A stretch of 64,000 nucleotides of DNA from NCBI GenBank assembly GCA_013397695.1, contig VYZI01000120.1, positions 281,810 to 345,809 of the forward strand, written 5' to 3'. Below are positions 26,001 through 38,400 of this stretch, piece after piece. The translations under genes and the position numbers were made by a program. Below the pieces are notes generated by a model that worked only from the letters and a program-made list of their open reading frames with translations, was not told the origin of the DNA and made no database searches. Origin of the DNA: Centropus unirufus. Lineage: Eukaryota; Chordata; Aves; Cuculiformes; Centropidae. Numbering within the stretch: the first letter of the stretch is position 1; each line of letters starts with the position of its first letter.

Positions 26001-29000
26001 TCAGTCTTGAAGCAAAAGTGCAGAGCTTTCTCTTTGGTCACCCACATCATCACAGCAGTGTTGTCACTAAATAGCGCAGACCATCTCTTCTTGTTTAACT
26101 GCAATCCAGTTAAACAAACACAAGCAATTAAATACCTGTGACAGCCTCTGGTTCACATAAAAAGGACTGATGTGAGTTGAGGTTTTCAGTCAATTTATAG
26201 ACATAATAAATGCTTTAATGGAGGAAAACCAATTGCAGAGTGGATGTGGATGAAGACTCTGAGAAGGTCTGAAACTAATTCACACTGTCACAACATTAGA
26301 TATTAATTTTATGCAGCTTTTTTGAGTCTACCTTTTCTCAACCAGTTTAGGGTCTGCACACACATTCCTTTGTCTCCGCGAATATTGGTGTGTTTTTGCT
26401 TCAAAACACAGATGATTTAAAGCATGGACAGGTTTTAGGGTGGTGATTATTTTCAAGTGAAATTCCCAGGTAGAGAAATGAAGTTTGGAGCAGGGGGATC
26501 TAGATTCATGACTTTTTTTCTTTCAATTAGATTTGTTCCAGGATGCATGCACCAGAGAAACCAAGTGTCTCGCTGTGTCATGTACTGATGTTTCCTATGG
26601 CCCAGACAGCATCCTACCTGTTGGATTGTGCCTGCTCTCTTTAGTTCTCCTAAGAACCTGTCACTGCAGAGCAGACACGACACAGATGGAAAGACTTGGT
26701 ATTTGTTTGATACCTACTTCTCATTTGAAAGGAGACCTCTACTCATAAAAAGTGGGTATATCCTGCTCCTCCAGCATCCCAAAGCCACCTCATCACGTTC
26801 AGCTGATGTGAAAAGCCCAGAGCCAGACAGTATCACTCATTTCATGAAGGAATAAGCCTTTTAGCCAAGATCAGTCAAAATGAGGTTGCAATCACAGATC
26901 ATGCCAAATAGGCTGTAGGACAGCATCAGGAACCACTGAACAAGAACTGTTTTCACTTTTAACAGCCCAGGCTGTCCTTGAACTTGCACTGCAGAGTGCT
27001 TTGTGAAGCACTCCCAGCCCTGACACAGCTAATCCCTCTCCAAAGGGAGAAAACTGGTCCTTTCACCAAAAGGATGAATACAATAAGGATTTGGAGTTTC
27101 CTGGGTCTTGACCATGCTACTGGAGAGGGTGTGTGTGAAAAGTTACTACACAGTTCTTGCAATTTGTCAAGCAGAAACTTATTTTATTATTCTAATCCTG
27201 ATTTTGATGGAGTGTTATCTAAAAAAGTACCTTTTTGTCTCCCGTTTCTATAATTTAAAGCCTATACTGGCTTTGCCACATACACACAGGTACAAAAGTC
27301 CCCCATAAGGGGAACAGACAGTTGTGATTTTAAATCTCTCCTCCAAGCACATTTACCTGTTGTAATTTGCAGGAAAGATAAACATAAAATCCCCATTATT
27401 GCCACAAGCGGAAAATTGAGGCTGAACTTTACAGCCACGGTGTACGGATCTGATCTGCAGGCAAGGCATTCCTGGGGACACTCCTTTCTCCCCCTGCTGC
27501 TGCTTTGTAACTTGTTCCACCTTCCTCACCTCGGAGCTAAAGAAGAAACGAAGCTTTCATTTCAAGGCTCAGCTTTGCGTTATTACCAGCACAGCTATTT
27601 ATAATCCCTGGAACAATAGCTGACCTTGGCCCAGCGCGAGCACTTGGATACTCTGTGCCTGCATTGTCCCCCAGCATTCCCACCCCGCTGCCTGCGGCTG
27701 CCTTCCCTCCCCAAGGCTGCCAAGCCCTTGGACACAGGGTGGGGACATCAGAGAAATCATAAACAAAGCGAGGCAAGCCACGACACTCGAGGCTCAAACG
27801 TCAACGCATCTGAAGCCAGGGAGAGGCGATTTCTCCCTCCCCCAGCAAGCGCTGAGAAAAGCTTCCCCGCTGACCTCTGTAATGAGATAGTTTGCTGTGT
27901 TATCAGCAATAGCTGCTTTGAAGTATAAAGCAAACCCTTCTTCCTGGCAGTTTTCCATCTGGAAAATTAGCCAGGTTTTCCTCCTGGGTTATTTTCGCAA
28001 TAAGGAAGCTGCAGTTAAAGAGGAGGGGGTTGTGCACCTCTGCCCTGACCCTGCAGACCTTGACCCTGCAGCCTTGCAGGGCCTCAGCTGTGAGCCCAGT
28101 CCTTGGGCAACTGCAAGGAGGGAGATGCTGCCAGCCCCCACCGCCCTCGTACACACAAAAAATAAAGCCTGGATCCCCTCACTTGGAGCTTATCTGCTGG
28201 CCCTGCTGGCATCCCTGGCAGGGCTCCTTGGCTGCACGCTGGGCAAATCCCATGGCGTCTTTGGAAAAGCAGGGCAGTGCAGAGTGATAAAGCCAAGGCC
28301 ACTGGCCAGCACGCAGAAAAAGGGCCTGGCAAGGACAGGTTAGCGGAGGGGGGCGACGAGCAAAGAGAGATGTCAGAAATCAGCCCAAAGCGGAGGCTTC
28401 CCCTGCATGCTACGGGGTCAGCTGGACAAACCTGTGGGTTTCCAACACATCCCGAGGGAAGCAGGTCCAGGGGTGCAGGGAGCTGCTGGTCAGACTGGCC
28501 AGAGCGCAGCTTTGGGCTTGCTTTTGAGCAGAGATGCCCACCAGAGGGACCTCTTGCTCAGAGCTGGGGAAGCCTGGCTGCCGCCATCCTTCTGGGCAGG
28601 CTCCTGCCCTGCTGCCCGGCTCAGCCCCTGCTGACAGGGCGAGCCGTGGGCCCGGCAGAAGCAGCTCGCAGGCTGCACTGCCCACCTCGCTCTCCCTGGA
28701 TCAAAACCTGGCTTCAGGTCTTTCAGGGAAGAAGCCTGAATTTGCTAGGGAGAGGGTGGGGGAGGCTAACGTGGGCAGCATCCCAGCTCCTGCAGGCACA
28801 GGGGGAAGAAGGGGGCAGCCCCACACTTGCCCCTTTGGCACATGGACATTGTGGCTACCATGAAATTACGCTGCCTGCTGAAGCCTTGAAAAGTGATTGT
28901 GCGGAACAGGAGCTTTTGCTTTCAGCCCAAGCTTGGATCAGGATATGACTACCAAGCTCCCAGGAGAGCAAAGCCTGTTCTCATTTTTGAGGAAACAACA

Positions 29001-32000
29001 TCCTTGTTCCAGCAGCACCTGCCATGGGTGCACTCAAGGAAGGACGTGCAGGAATGATGAGGTGCTTTTTGGCCTCGATTCTTGGCAGAGCTGCTGAGGA
29101 CCTACTGTGTACCCACCACCAGTGCACTAGAGTTTCAGCACATCGACAGCTTCTGCCCTTCTCCATCCATCCCAAATCAAACCTCAAACAAGAGCAGGCA
29201 CACGTGCATGGTCCGTGTGCCTCACTATCAGGTGGCCTGAGGTCTGATAGCCATTCACTGGGAATCACATTCCTTTTCTACCCGAATTAGACCAGACACT
29301 AGAATTTACAACTTAAATCCAAGGAGAAAGGGAGCATTTTGTCCCTCACACTAGCATTTGTGTAGGTATTTAAATTAATTCTTTGTTATTTTGGGATTTT
29401 CCAACCAGAGTCAAATCAAGTACATTTACAAAAACGTGTTTGAGAAACTGGGTCCCCCACTCCCATTAAAAACTCATTTCAGTCTAGGAACTCCCCACTC
29501 ACACCTTGGGAGAGGCAGAGCACACATCCATGCATACAACCAAAGAGCCAGGCAAAATTAACCCCTCTATGGGTAGATCTGAGGCTGCGTAGACCAAGTG
29601 GACTTTATGAGGGTGGTTATTTAAGACTAAATGATTTCCTCCTCCCTATCCTCATAGGATCCTCAGCTGGCACAGGGCCTGGGGCAGGGGAAACTTGCTA
29701 AGGAAGCAGTTCTGAGCCCCAGCCACTCTGGTAGGAGACTCCTATTTCTCCCTAGCATGATTCCAAGTATAAATAAGCTCTGACAACAATTGGATTAGAG
29801 GCTACACTGCCTCCCCAAATCCCCAGGAGAGCAGCAAAAAACAAGGAGAGGACACAGATCTGCCCAAGAGGCAGTCTGTGCCAGCACACACCTGCAGAGA
29901 ACCCCAACCAGCTTCACAAACAACACTCAGTGTGTCACGTAATGCCAGGAAGACGGGTGGCCCAGCAGCACCTGCAGCAGCCACTGCTTGCCATTAATAT
30001 CCAATTCCTTTAGCAAGAGCAGCCTCAGAGCAGAAATGCTGTGATGGAGTTTAATTGCTAGTGTTCTTTGGAAAAGAGGTTCAGGGGCAAGTAAACACAC
30101 ACAAAGATTTATGAGCAGAAGCCTGCGATTAACCCCAGTTTCCAGATGGCTTCCTTGGAAACACACTGGAATTGCTGCTCCATCACAGCATGCTTGATAC
30201 TATCAGACAGCAACAGAAGAGAATAAGATGTCTTCAGAGCAAGGAAGCTGCAGCCTTGGTAAATAAACCACATGAAAAGCGAGAACTTTATTGTTGCACA
30301 GGCACCAGATGCAGAGGGATGCAGCCCTTGGGTTGGTTTGGGGGGGTTTATAAACCACAAGGCCATAGCTATGAGAAACTTGTTACATTTTGGACAATGA
30401 AATCCTGCTGATTTAAGGAATATTGAGGATTCTTAGTATGTTTTTGAGGTTTAGGAGGGATTTAGCTGTATCAAAACCGAGTTCTGTTGTTAAAGCAGGT
30501 TCACCCCTTGTAGCCACTGGATCACATCCATGCCTTGTCTTATCTCAGCAGCGCCTGTGGAGGAGGGAGACTCCGGCTACACAGCTCCATGTTACCTCTT
30601 TCACTTCTCAACTCTTCTTTCCATGTGAGCTTTAACTTTTCATTCTTTCCCCTTCGGTGGAGTCTGATCTCTGTTTCCAGAGGTGCCTCCTGCCACCCTG
30701 TACTAGTCCTCCCCTCTGCTCCCCTTACTGTGTGCCACAGCACAGGCTGGTGCTGTCCAGGGCTCCCCAAAACACTGACTGCCCCCCTACTCTTCTAGTA
30801 GAATAGATTCATTCAGTAGAATGCTAAGGCCCAAAGCAAGCAACCTTTCTACAAGTGAGAAACAATGGCTGCAAGCTAAGAATTCACAAGTGCTCCGAAT
30901 TATCTGCAGATTAATACTTGTATTGATGTTAAGGGGGCTTCCTTTCTTGATATGATCATTTCCTTTAGCTGCTGAACTTGGACGAGCGCCGTCCCCTGTG
31001 CCATTGTGCAGGGCTGTGCTGCACGTGCTGTTCCCATCGCTCTTGTTCCAAAGGAGCCATCATGCCCACAGGTTTCGTGGTGTGGCACGGAGATGCCATT
31101 CTGCAAAGAGCAGCAGCGAGCTGCCCCAGCCCTGCTCTGCTGCCCAGTAGCGGAGGAACCCCCCCACACCAAGAGATCTCCTTTGGTTGTTCTGCTCATG
31201 CAGGTAGGTCACAAGGGGGGCTTCTTTTCCATGAGTGTGACAGCCCCATGCTAGCTCCCTGCCATTCCAGTAGAATAGTGAAGTCTTGTACTATTTAGTC
31301 TTAGTTTTCTCCTTTAGGACACAGGGCAGCTCCTGCCCTGGCTTTGCCTGGTGTCCTTGATGCACCCCATCCTTTTCTGACTTTTCACTTGTTACCTTGT
31401 TCCAGCCTTTTACCTATCCTTCCCAATACCATCCAGGTCCCTCTCCAGCCCCACGACTTTCGCCAAGCAGCACACATGTGCAGATGACAGGAGATTAAGC
31501 AACATCTCCCTAAAGCAATCTCCAAGCACCATGACACCAACATCTGCTTGGAACCATGTTTTCCCAGTGCCCCAGACATGATTTCAGCACAAAGCAGCAC
31601 TTCATCATTAGCAGAAGCAATGATGCTCTAAGAATTACGTGCCTGCCTCATTGTGCTGCTGCTGATTAACGTTCCACAGTCTTGGAAGAAACAATTCAAC
31701 AAAACCCAAAGAGCTACAAAGGGAAAAATATTCCCTATGGCCACATTGAACGCCTACAGAAATCCCCGTAAGTGTTTCCACTGGCTCCAGGGGGAATTGA
31801 ACCACTTGCTATCCAGGAGACAACCTATAAACGGATGAGATTTCTGTGTGAGTCATTTATGTATTCAGCCAAATTTAGCTCCTTTCTCCAGTGGGTCTTT
31901 TGTCTTGTCAGCAATGTTTATGTGAGGAACTTTGGCCTTCTGTCACCTCAATGTTTTAATGACCAGACACCTCACATCTCACCCAGGGTGGTGACCACAG

Positions 32001-35000
32001 GCTGCACAGCAGGAAGCATCACCTCCCAACTTTCTGCTTGGAAGTGAATTCATTTATTCCTTCATGTCAGCATTAGCGTGTGAGCATCACCTTCCACAAT
32101 AAAAATCTGTTCCCTCCATTTTGAAATAGCATATGACCATGGAAAAGGAGGAGTGCTTCAGAAGACCATGTCACTTTGTAAAAGCATTAAAATAAATACT
32201 TGCCCATCCTACTTTCCCAGGAAGCACACCCAGAAGGAATGCTGCTCCCCTGGGCTCTCTATGTAGTAGCTGTCAGCTACCTCTTGCCATCCTCCTTTAC
32301 CGATAATTTAGTGTAACCAGAAAAAAAAGAACATGGAGTCTACAAAAAGATGTCTGGAAATCATACTGGGAAAGGGTTTTCAAAGCCATAACAGGGCACT
32401 TGGCTGTTACCTGACATCAGAAGGAGCAGCAGAGTTACAATAACACCTTTGTAAATCCCAACAGCACAAAATCATTAACCAGGAAACTCTGTGGCTGAAG
32501 ATCTTCAAAATGTTTAAAAGAAATAAGCAGCCCTATCTGTTTAAGGGATTGAAGAAAATTGAGGCCAAGACAGCTCTTCAACACCTGGAAAACCAGGCAG
32601 ATATGGGACGCAAGTCTTCTAAATCCAAATCTACCCTTGCCTGCTTCACCAGGACACCACTCAACTCAATGTAAGGAGAGCTGAGGCGTTTTAAGAGGAG
32701 ATTGCTGAAGACAGTGAGAGAGAGAAAAAAATGTATTATTAAGAGGAGCCCTTAAAAGGCAATGAAACCTCTTTCACACCACATGTTTGAAACAGAGGGG
32801 AAAAAACCTCCAAAAGTTGTAATTACTAGAAGGAAACATTTCCAGAGCCAACAATTATCTAATTAAAGTCAGATATATACAGGACAAGCAGAAGTCCATG
32901 TCCCAGGCTGCCCCTCTATAAACAATGCTTTCTGCCAGAAACCAGGCTTTCTGGTGTTTCACAGTCAGTCCTTGCTTTGAGGGATTCTTCTGGGCAGACA
33001 GTTTGGGTTCATTATTGTCATTCAGTGCCCTGAAAACAACTTCAACTCATTCGCCCACTTGTGGTCTGCCCACCTTTACCTCAAATGCATCACACCAAGG
33101 CCAAGGATTCTGCCGGCCCCATCTCTTCTCTCTCTAGGGCTCCAAAAGGCCCGGTGACTTCCAAAAGGCTCACAGATCCAATGCAAAAGGGGATATCATC
33201 ATGCGATGACCTGTGATGCCTCTAGACAGTGTAACAGGATCACGGTGAAGAGATGAAAGAGAAAAAAAAATAAATCTTTATCTACTGAGTAGATGTTTTT
33301 CATTTAGGAGACAGATGAGATCTGTTTGGTTGGCTGCCTCCCATGCTTGAAACACGTACACCGTTCACTTGGACCTGTCCAGACATCATTGACTTCATTC
33401 CACTCCCACGTTACCGGACATGATTGGCCAAGTGTAACCCTAGAAGGTGTTTAACTCTCACATCTTCATAGGCTGCAGCTAAAGGCTTAGTATTAACGTC
33501 AGAGATGGTCATAAAGTCATTACCTAGCACTATGGCAACTGGCGGTATTGAAACCTTCCAGGATTTTCTTTCCCAACACATCCCAAAGTTTTTCCTCTAC
33601 AATTCATTTCTTGGTATTATAAATTAAATCATCTTTATTAAGAAAAATGGAAGAGCAGATTTTATGCTCTCTGCAGTTAGGAGGAAACCTATTTTAATAT
33701 GAATCATAATGTAATATTATCTATAAAAGTGTGGCTGAGCAACAGCTGCTTTTTTCCCTGAAGTGTAATTTTCAACTTTTCAAAATTCCAATCAATTAAA
33801 TTAAATTATAGCAGCAAAATTAGAATCTAGATGACTGGGGAAATTTCCTTTCACTTGCATTTTTTTCCGCTTTTTAATTGCTTGGCTCAAAAGCAAGCAG
33901 AGTTTCTTATCAGTCTTCCAGGCTTATTGTTAATTTTCTTCTATAAACTAAACTCCAGACATCTTCCCTGTAAAAGCATGCCAGAATTTACAGTGGCACC
34001 AAGCTAAAGCAATAATTCCTGCAGAAACTAAGCAGATTTCATTAATGTCAGCATGTTTTTCACATCAGAGGAAAAGGTTGGACAATTCGGATGTCACATA
34101 AAAGGTGGGATTGTTTTACTAGAGAGAGCTGGAGGGTTTCAGTCCCCTTGGTATTTCAGCAGCAAGGCAGAGGACTGTCCCTAGATTTCTGTAGCCCAAA
34201 ATACTGAAACGATAAACTCTTAATTTCAGCAGAATTTGGACCAGCACAGGTATGCACAAATAAGCTTATTTTGCATCTCCTTCAGCTCTTACAGAAGGAT
34301 TTGACATCACTTTTTGCTGAAGCAGACTATTGCCGTGTAAGACAGACCTGCAAGGAGGTTTGGCAGACTGAGGAAGAAGTTAATGGACCTTCCAAAGAGA
34401 AATCCATCCTGAAGCCCGCATCAAATTTTCTCATTAAGTCTCTAGTCACCTCCTGCAGACCACAGGCGTTCATCCAAGAGCTCCGGGGCACTGGGTATTT
34501 ATCTTTAAATCAAATCCTATCCTATCGGCACCCTATTAATTTTACTTTTACAAGTTAGTTTTTAAGCAAGTCTCCTTTCTCTCTCTCCTTGCTTTCACCT
34601 CCTATAAACTCTTGTTTGTTATTGAGGAAACAGGATCAAGATACAGCAGCACATTTAAAACAGCTTTGCAGATGGTGAGTAGGCTGCAAAGGAAAACCCA
34701 AGATACACAATATTATAGACAAAACGAAAGCTTGAAACAGCAATAAATTTAAGGAAATGAATTCTGGAGTCCCTAGACTGTCTGCATGCAGTCTGACCAT
34801 ACTGAGATGACTGTGCTCTTTCCACAACTAAAATCCTTGATGTGCCTGAAGAAACCTTATGTAAGCAGGCCAATAAACTTGTTTATGTTTCATCTAGCAA
34901 AATTGCCATTGTTGTGGCATCGTGCTGTTGGCGTAGGCATAGCAAAGGGTTTCCAGTTTCAAAATGGAACAGAAAAAGAGGAACAGGTAGTAGGAGAGAT

Positions 35001-35287
35001 CCTCCCAGGAAAACCACAAAAAAATGTGCAAAATACCCTGACAAGCAATGCCCTGTGCCGCCTACATTCCCTGCTCAGCTCTTACAGAAGCAATTGTTGC
35101 CTGCAAATAATAGCCAGTTAAAATCTGCTGGTACTCTTGGATTATCCTTCAGGAATAAGCAAGAAACTGAGACAACCAGCCTATGCACTCTCTTGCCTTT
35201 CTATTGCTTAGCATTACAGCCACCCAGAACTCTTTGATAGTGCAAAGCAATAGGCATTTCCAAAGAACATTTCTAGTTTCTTTATCG
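20061..35287. other. Intergenic, no gene recognised
   Basis: About 15 kb without a recognisable exon. The 27.6-28.9 kb portion is clearly more GC-rich than its surroundings and carries overlapping long frames, the longest about 223 codons on plus at 28277-28948. These have no known domain and are best explained by low stop-codon density. A contrasting AT-rich block near 33.6-34.0 kb holds many TAAT-type words, as homeodomain-bound enhancers often do. No tRNA, rRNA or LTR structure was seen. Confidence 0.5.
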
Positions 35288-35476
35288 GCTTGGGCTGGAA
35301 AGGACCTTAAAGATCATCCAGTTCCACCCCCCTGCCATGGGCTGGGACACCTCCCACCAAACCAGGTTTCTCAAGGGCCCATCCAACCTGGCTTTGAACA
35401 CCTCCAGGGATGGGGCATCCAAAACTTCCTTGCGCAGCCTGTTCCAGTGTTTCACCACCCTCCTTGTGAAGAAATC
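35288..35476 (-). mobile_element. CR1 LINE 3' fragment, minus orientation
   Basis: The plus strand reads as the reverse complement of the CR1 3' end: GGGCTGGAAAGGACCTTAAA near 35290, AGATCATCCAGTTCCACCC, the CCATGGGCTGGGACACCTCC segment, then words complementary to the GGTTGGATGGGC and TGGAACAGGCTGCGCAAGG regions, ending near GTGAAGAAAT. The element therefore reads right to left. About 190 bp remains. The terminal ATTCTATG repeat is not visible, so the 3' end is also trimmed. It is old and inactive, and is the second of the two CR1 copies I recognise in the window. Confidence 0.92.
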
Positions 35477-38400
35477 TAGGATTAAGATTTGCAGTTATGT
35501 GGCACTTCCATTCTCTTTCCAAGTGCTTCAAAGGAATAGTCTTCTTCCATTTGCTGCCTACTGTTTGCAGGACATGGCTGCTCTGGAGAAACAAGCAGTA
35601 CATGAGAAGCCTATCCAAAAGTCTACAGTTTGGAAATGAATGCAAGAAGGGAATAGCTTTCAATATTAAAAAGATGTTTTCCATTAATATTTGGATGTCA
35701 AGTCAGTAGTTTCAGCATGTAGGAGCTACTGCTGGGAAGGGATATTCATATGTTAGTTAATGAGCAAAGGTCGTCTAGCCCATGAAGCCTCTCTGGAACA
35801 GGCTGGCTGTTGGAGATGGGACAAGTGGAGCTTGACTCAAAATAATATAACCTCAGCCCAGCCTCTGTTAATGAGTCATTTAGATCTGGGAATATTTCTT
35901 CAGTACAGCTGCCTTCAGATCCAAGTGTCGACATGCACAGTTGAAATCTTTAGAGGCATAGGAGAGTCAGACACCATTTCCAAGACGCCCTTCAAGAACA
36001 GGGAGTTCAAGCACCAGGCTCCACATATGGAGACTTTGTTCAAGCACCATTAGCCCTGCAAATGGCCAAATCTTCTCTACAAGTTTTTTTCTCCTCAAAA
36101 ATACCTGCAGCCACAGGCGTTTCCCACATAGACCTTTGAGGAATGTAATGAGCGCAAATATGTGATGTCTTAGATATTTGGCTCTGTGGGACCCCAGGAC
36201 TTAGCCATCTATCTTCAGTTAGAGAAGTGTTCAAACACTGGTGGCTCAGCTACACTCCAGACTCTTCTCTGGTAGCACCTGGCTGCGTTGGCTCAGATAG
36301 CTGACTGCATCAGGGCTGCTCTTAGCCCAAATGATTGAATGATTCTGGATGCCTCCAGAGACCTTCTGGGTTCCTGCTGGTATCAAGCCACTCCCTGGAG
36401 GAGTTAAGACACCGATGGAAGAGTACAGAGTTGGTATGCTGGATGCTTTCCAGAGCTGATACGCAACAAGAAGGATATTGGTATGATCACAAGTGAAAGA
36501 GGGAGGGATTGGAGCAGAGAAGGGAAAATATGAAAAATATGAAAGGAGGGATAACAAGTTGTGCCAAGGGAATGAAAAATCAAAAGCAGGCATTTCTGAG
36601 GTGAACACAGGAGGAAAGGACTGGATCCTGCAAAAGAAGTGGAATGAAGAGGTACATTTGCAGATGTTTCTCTGCAGGCAAAGCTGCTCAACAGCCCAGT
36701 GTGGAGGGTGCTTTCCTGAAGCCTGTTTGCCAATCTGCCTTAATGCTGTATTTAACACTTGGAGCCCAGTCAGGCAAGATCCAGGATGAGGAGGCAGAGT
36801 AAAGAGAGGGAAGGCAGAAGAGCTGACATTTGTAAGACACAGGTGAGGAAGCTAAAACCAAACAACACAGACTGAGCAGGGACAGAGGGAAGAAAGCTGC
36901 AAAGATGCTCTGTGGGCTCCCAAGGTTTGAATATTTGGGCTGAAAGCTACTGGTGCCCACATTCTGTGTGCTGCAAGCAGCAGAATGACTTGGGGATCAC
37001 TACAGGATCCCAGGCACCTTGGGACAGCAAGGTCTGCAAGATCTCTGGGGAGAGAGGACTCCCACAAACACCTTTTCCAGAGCCAGATCTTAGTGACTGA
37101 AGGGAGGCTGAGGATCTGCTCCCAAGCAGAGAGAGACCCCTGGAGACGAGGGTGACACGGTTTAAGAAAGTTTTGCAGCCATGAAATAGTTCACAGCTTT
37201 TCTGTGACAGACCAAGGCCTGCTCTATGAAGTGTGACTTAATAAAACAATTTTATCTTTGTTCCCATGATTTAATGAATGTAGGAGGAGGAAAACCGCCA
37301 AGTACTTCCTACATTCATCCAGTCTATCCATTTGCTTCTGACATTCCTTTTTTCCCTTCTCGCCCTGGCCTCCCAGGGCCAATAACAATTCCATGCCATA
37401 AGCTGGAAACAATTAATGCAAAGACAAGAAGAACATCCTTTGTAGACTAGTTCACATAAATAACTGCATTAGTGTTCTCAGCAAAACTGTGTTGAAGCCA
37501 AAAGGCTCCTCCCTGGCTTCAGTGACTTCAGGTGGGTCCAATTATTTACAGCCTCTTACAAGTGAAAACACGGACTTGCTGCTGGTGACAGCAGTTGTGG
37601 TCCTACAGTAATTTTGTGACATGGTTATGATATATTTATCTGCCCGGGACTATTTAGTCTCCAGAAACAGATTGCGAGAACCAGGTGAACGTGGATGGAG
37701 TTTACTATAAACAGTGATACTACTCCTTAGAGTGGTGGTATATTTTCTACACATGGCTCATAAAATGTAAAGCATTTTAAGTGCAAAACCTAAAGTAATG
37801 AGGGAAAAAAAATCCTCGTTAAATTCCAGTAGATGAAACAGAACAAATTCCAGAGTCTTTGCCAGTATTAAGCTAGCAGCAACTACAGCCACCAGAGACC
37901 AAAACTTTACAGACGTCTGGATCCCTGCATATAGCAATTATGTGCATATACAGCATATATGTATGCATATATAGCATATGTGCTATTACATGCCTATTTT
38001 AATATAGGCATGTAATTGCAGAAGGACAGGTAATCATTCACAAATAGACATCGTGCCATGTTTGAAAGGCCACACTAATGTGAACATACTCTTATGGCCT
38101 GGATGGAGCCACTGCTGTAGGTGTAACAGTGGTATTACAGTACTGTTTTGTATATTTAAGCATTGTATTAGGTATATTTAAGTACCTTTGTATCTATTTA
38201 GACAGTGTACTTAAGTGGAGAAGTAGATTTGCATGGCTGTCAACACTAGCCAAAGCAATTGCAGCTGACCATCATCAGCACAATGCCGAGGTCTTCCAAG
38301 TCAAGAGAGGATAAGGAGGGACTAAACCAGAAGCTGTCTCACACCCACTCTAGGCAGGTAGGGTCAGGGCCACCACTGAAGTATTGTGAGCAGGTGCTGC

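Noticed and set aside
28277..28948. 223-codon plus-strand open frame as a possible gene
   Set aside because: Composition follows the local high G/C, several frames are open at once, and no domain, homologue or splice structure is recognisable.
36246..36758. 170-codon minus-strand open frame
   Set aside because: Overlaps other open frames on both strands, has no family resemblance, and shows no promoter or splice context.
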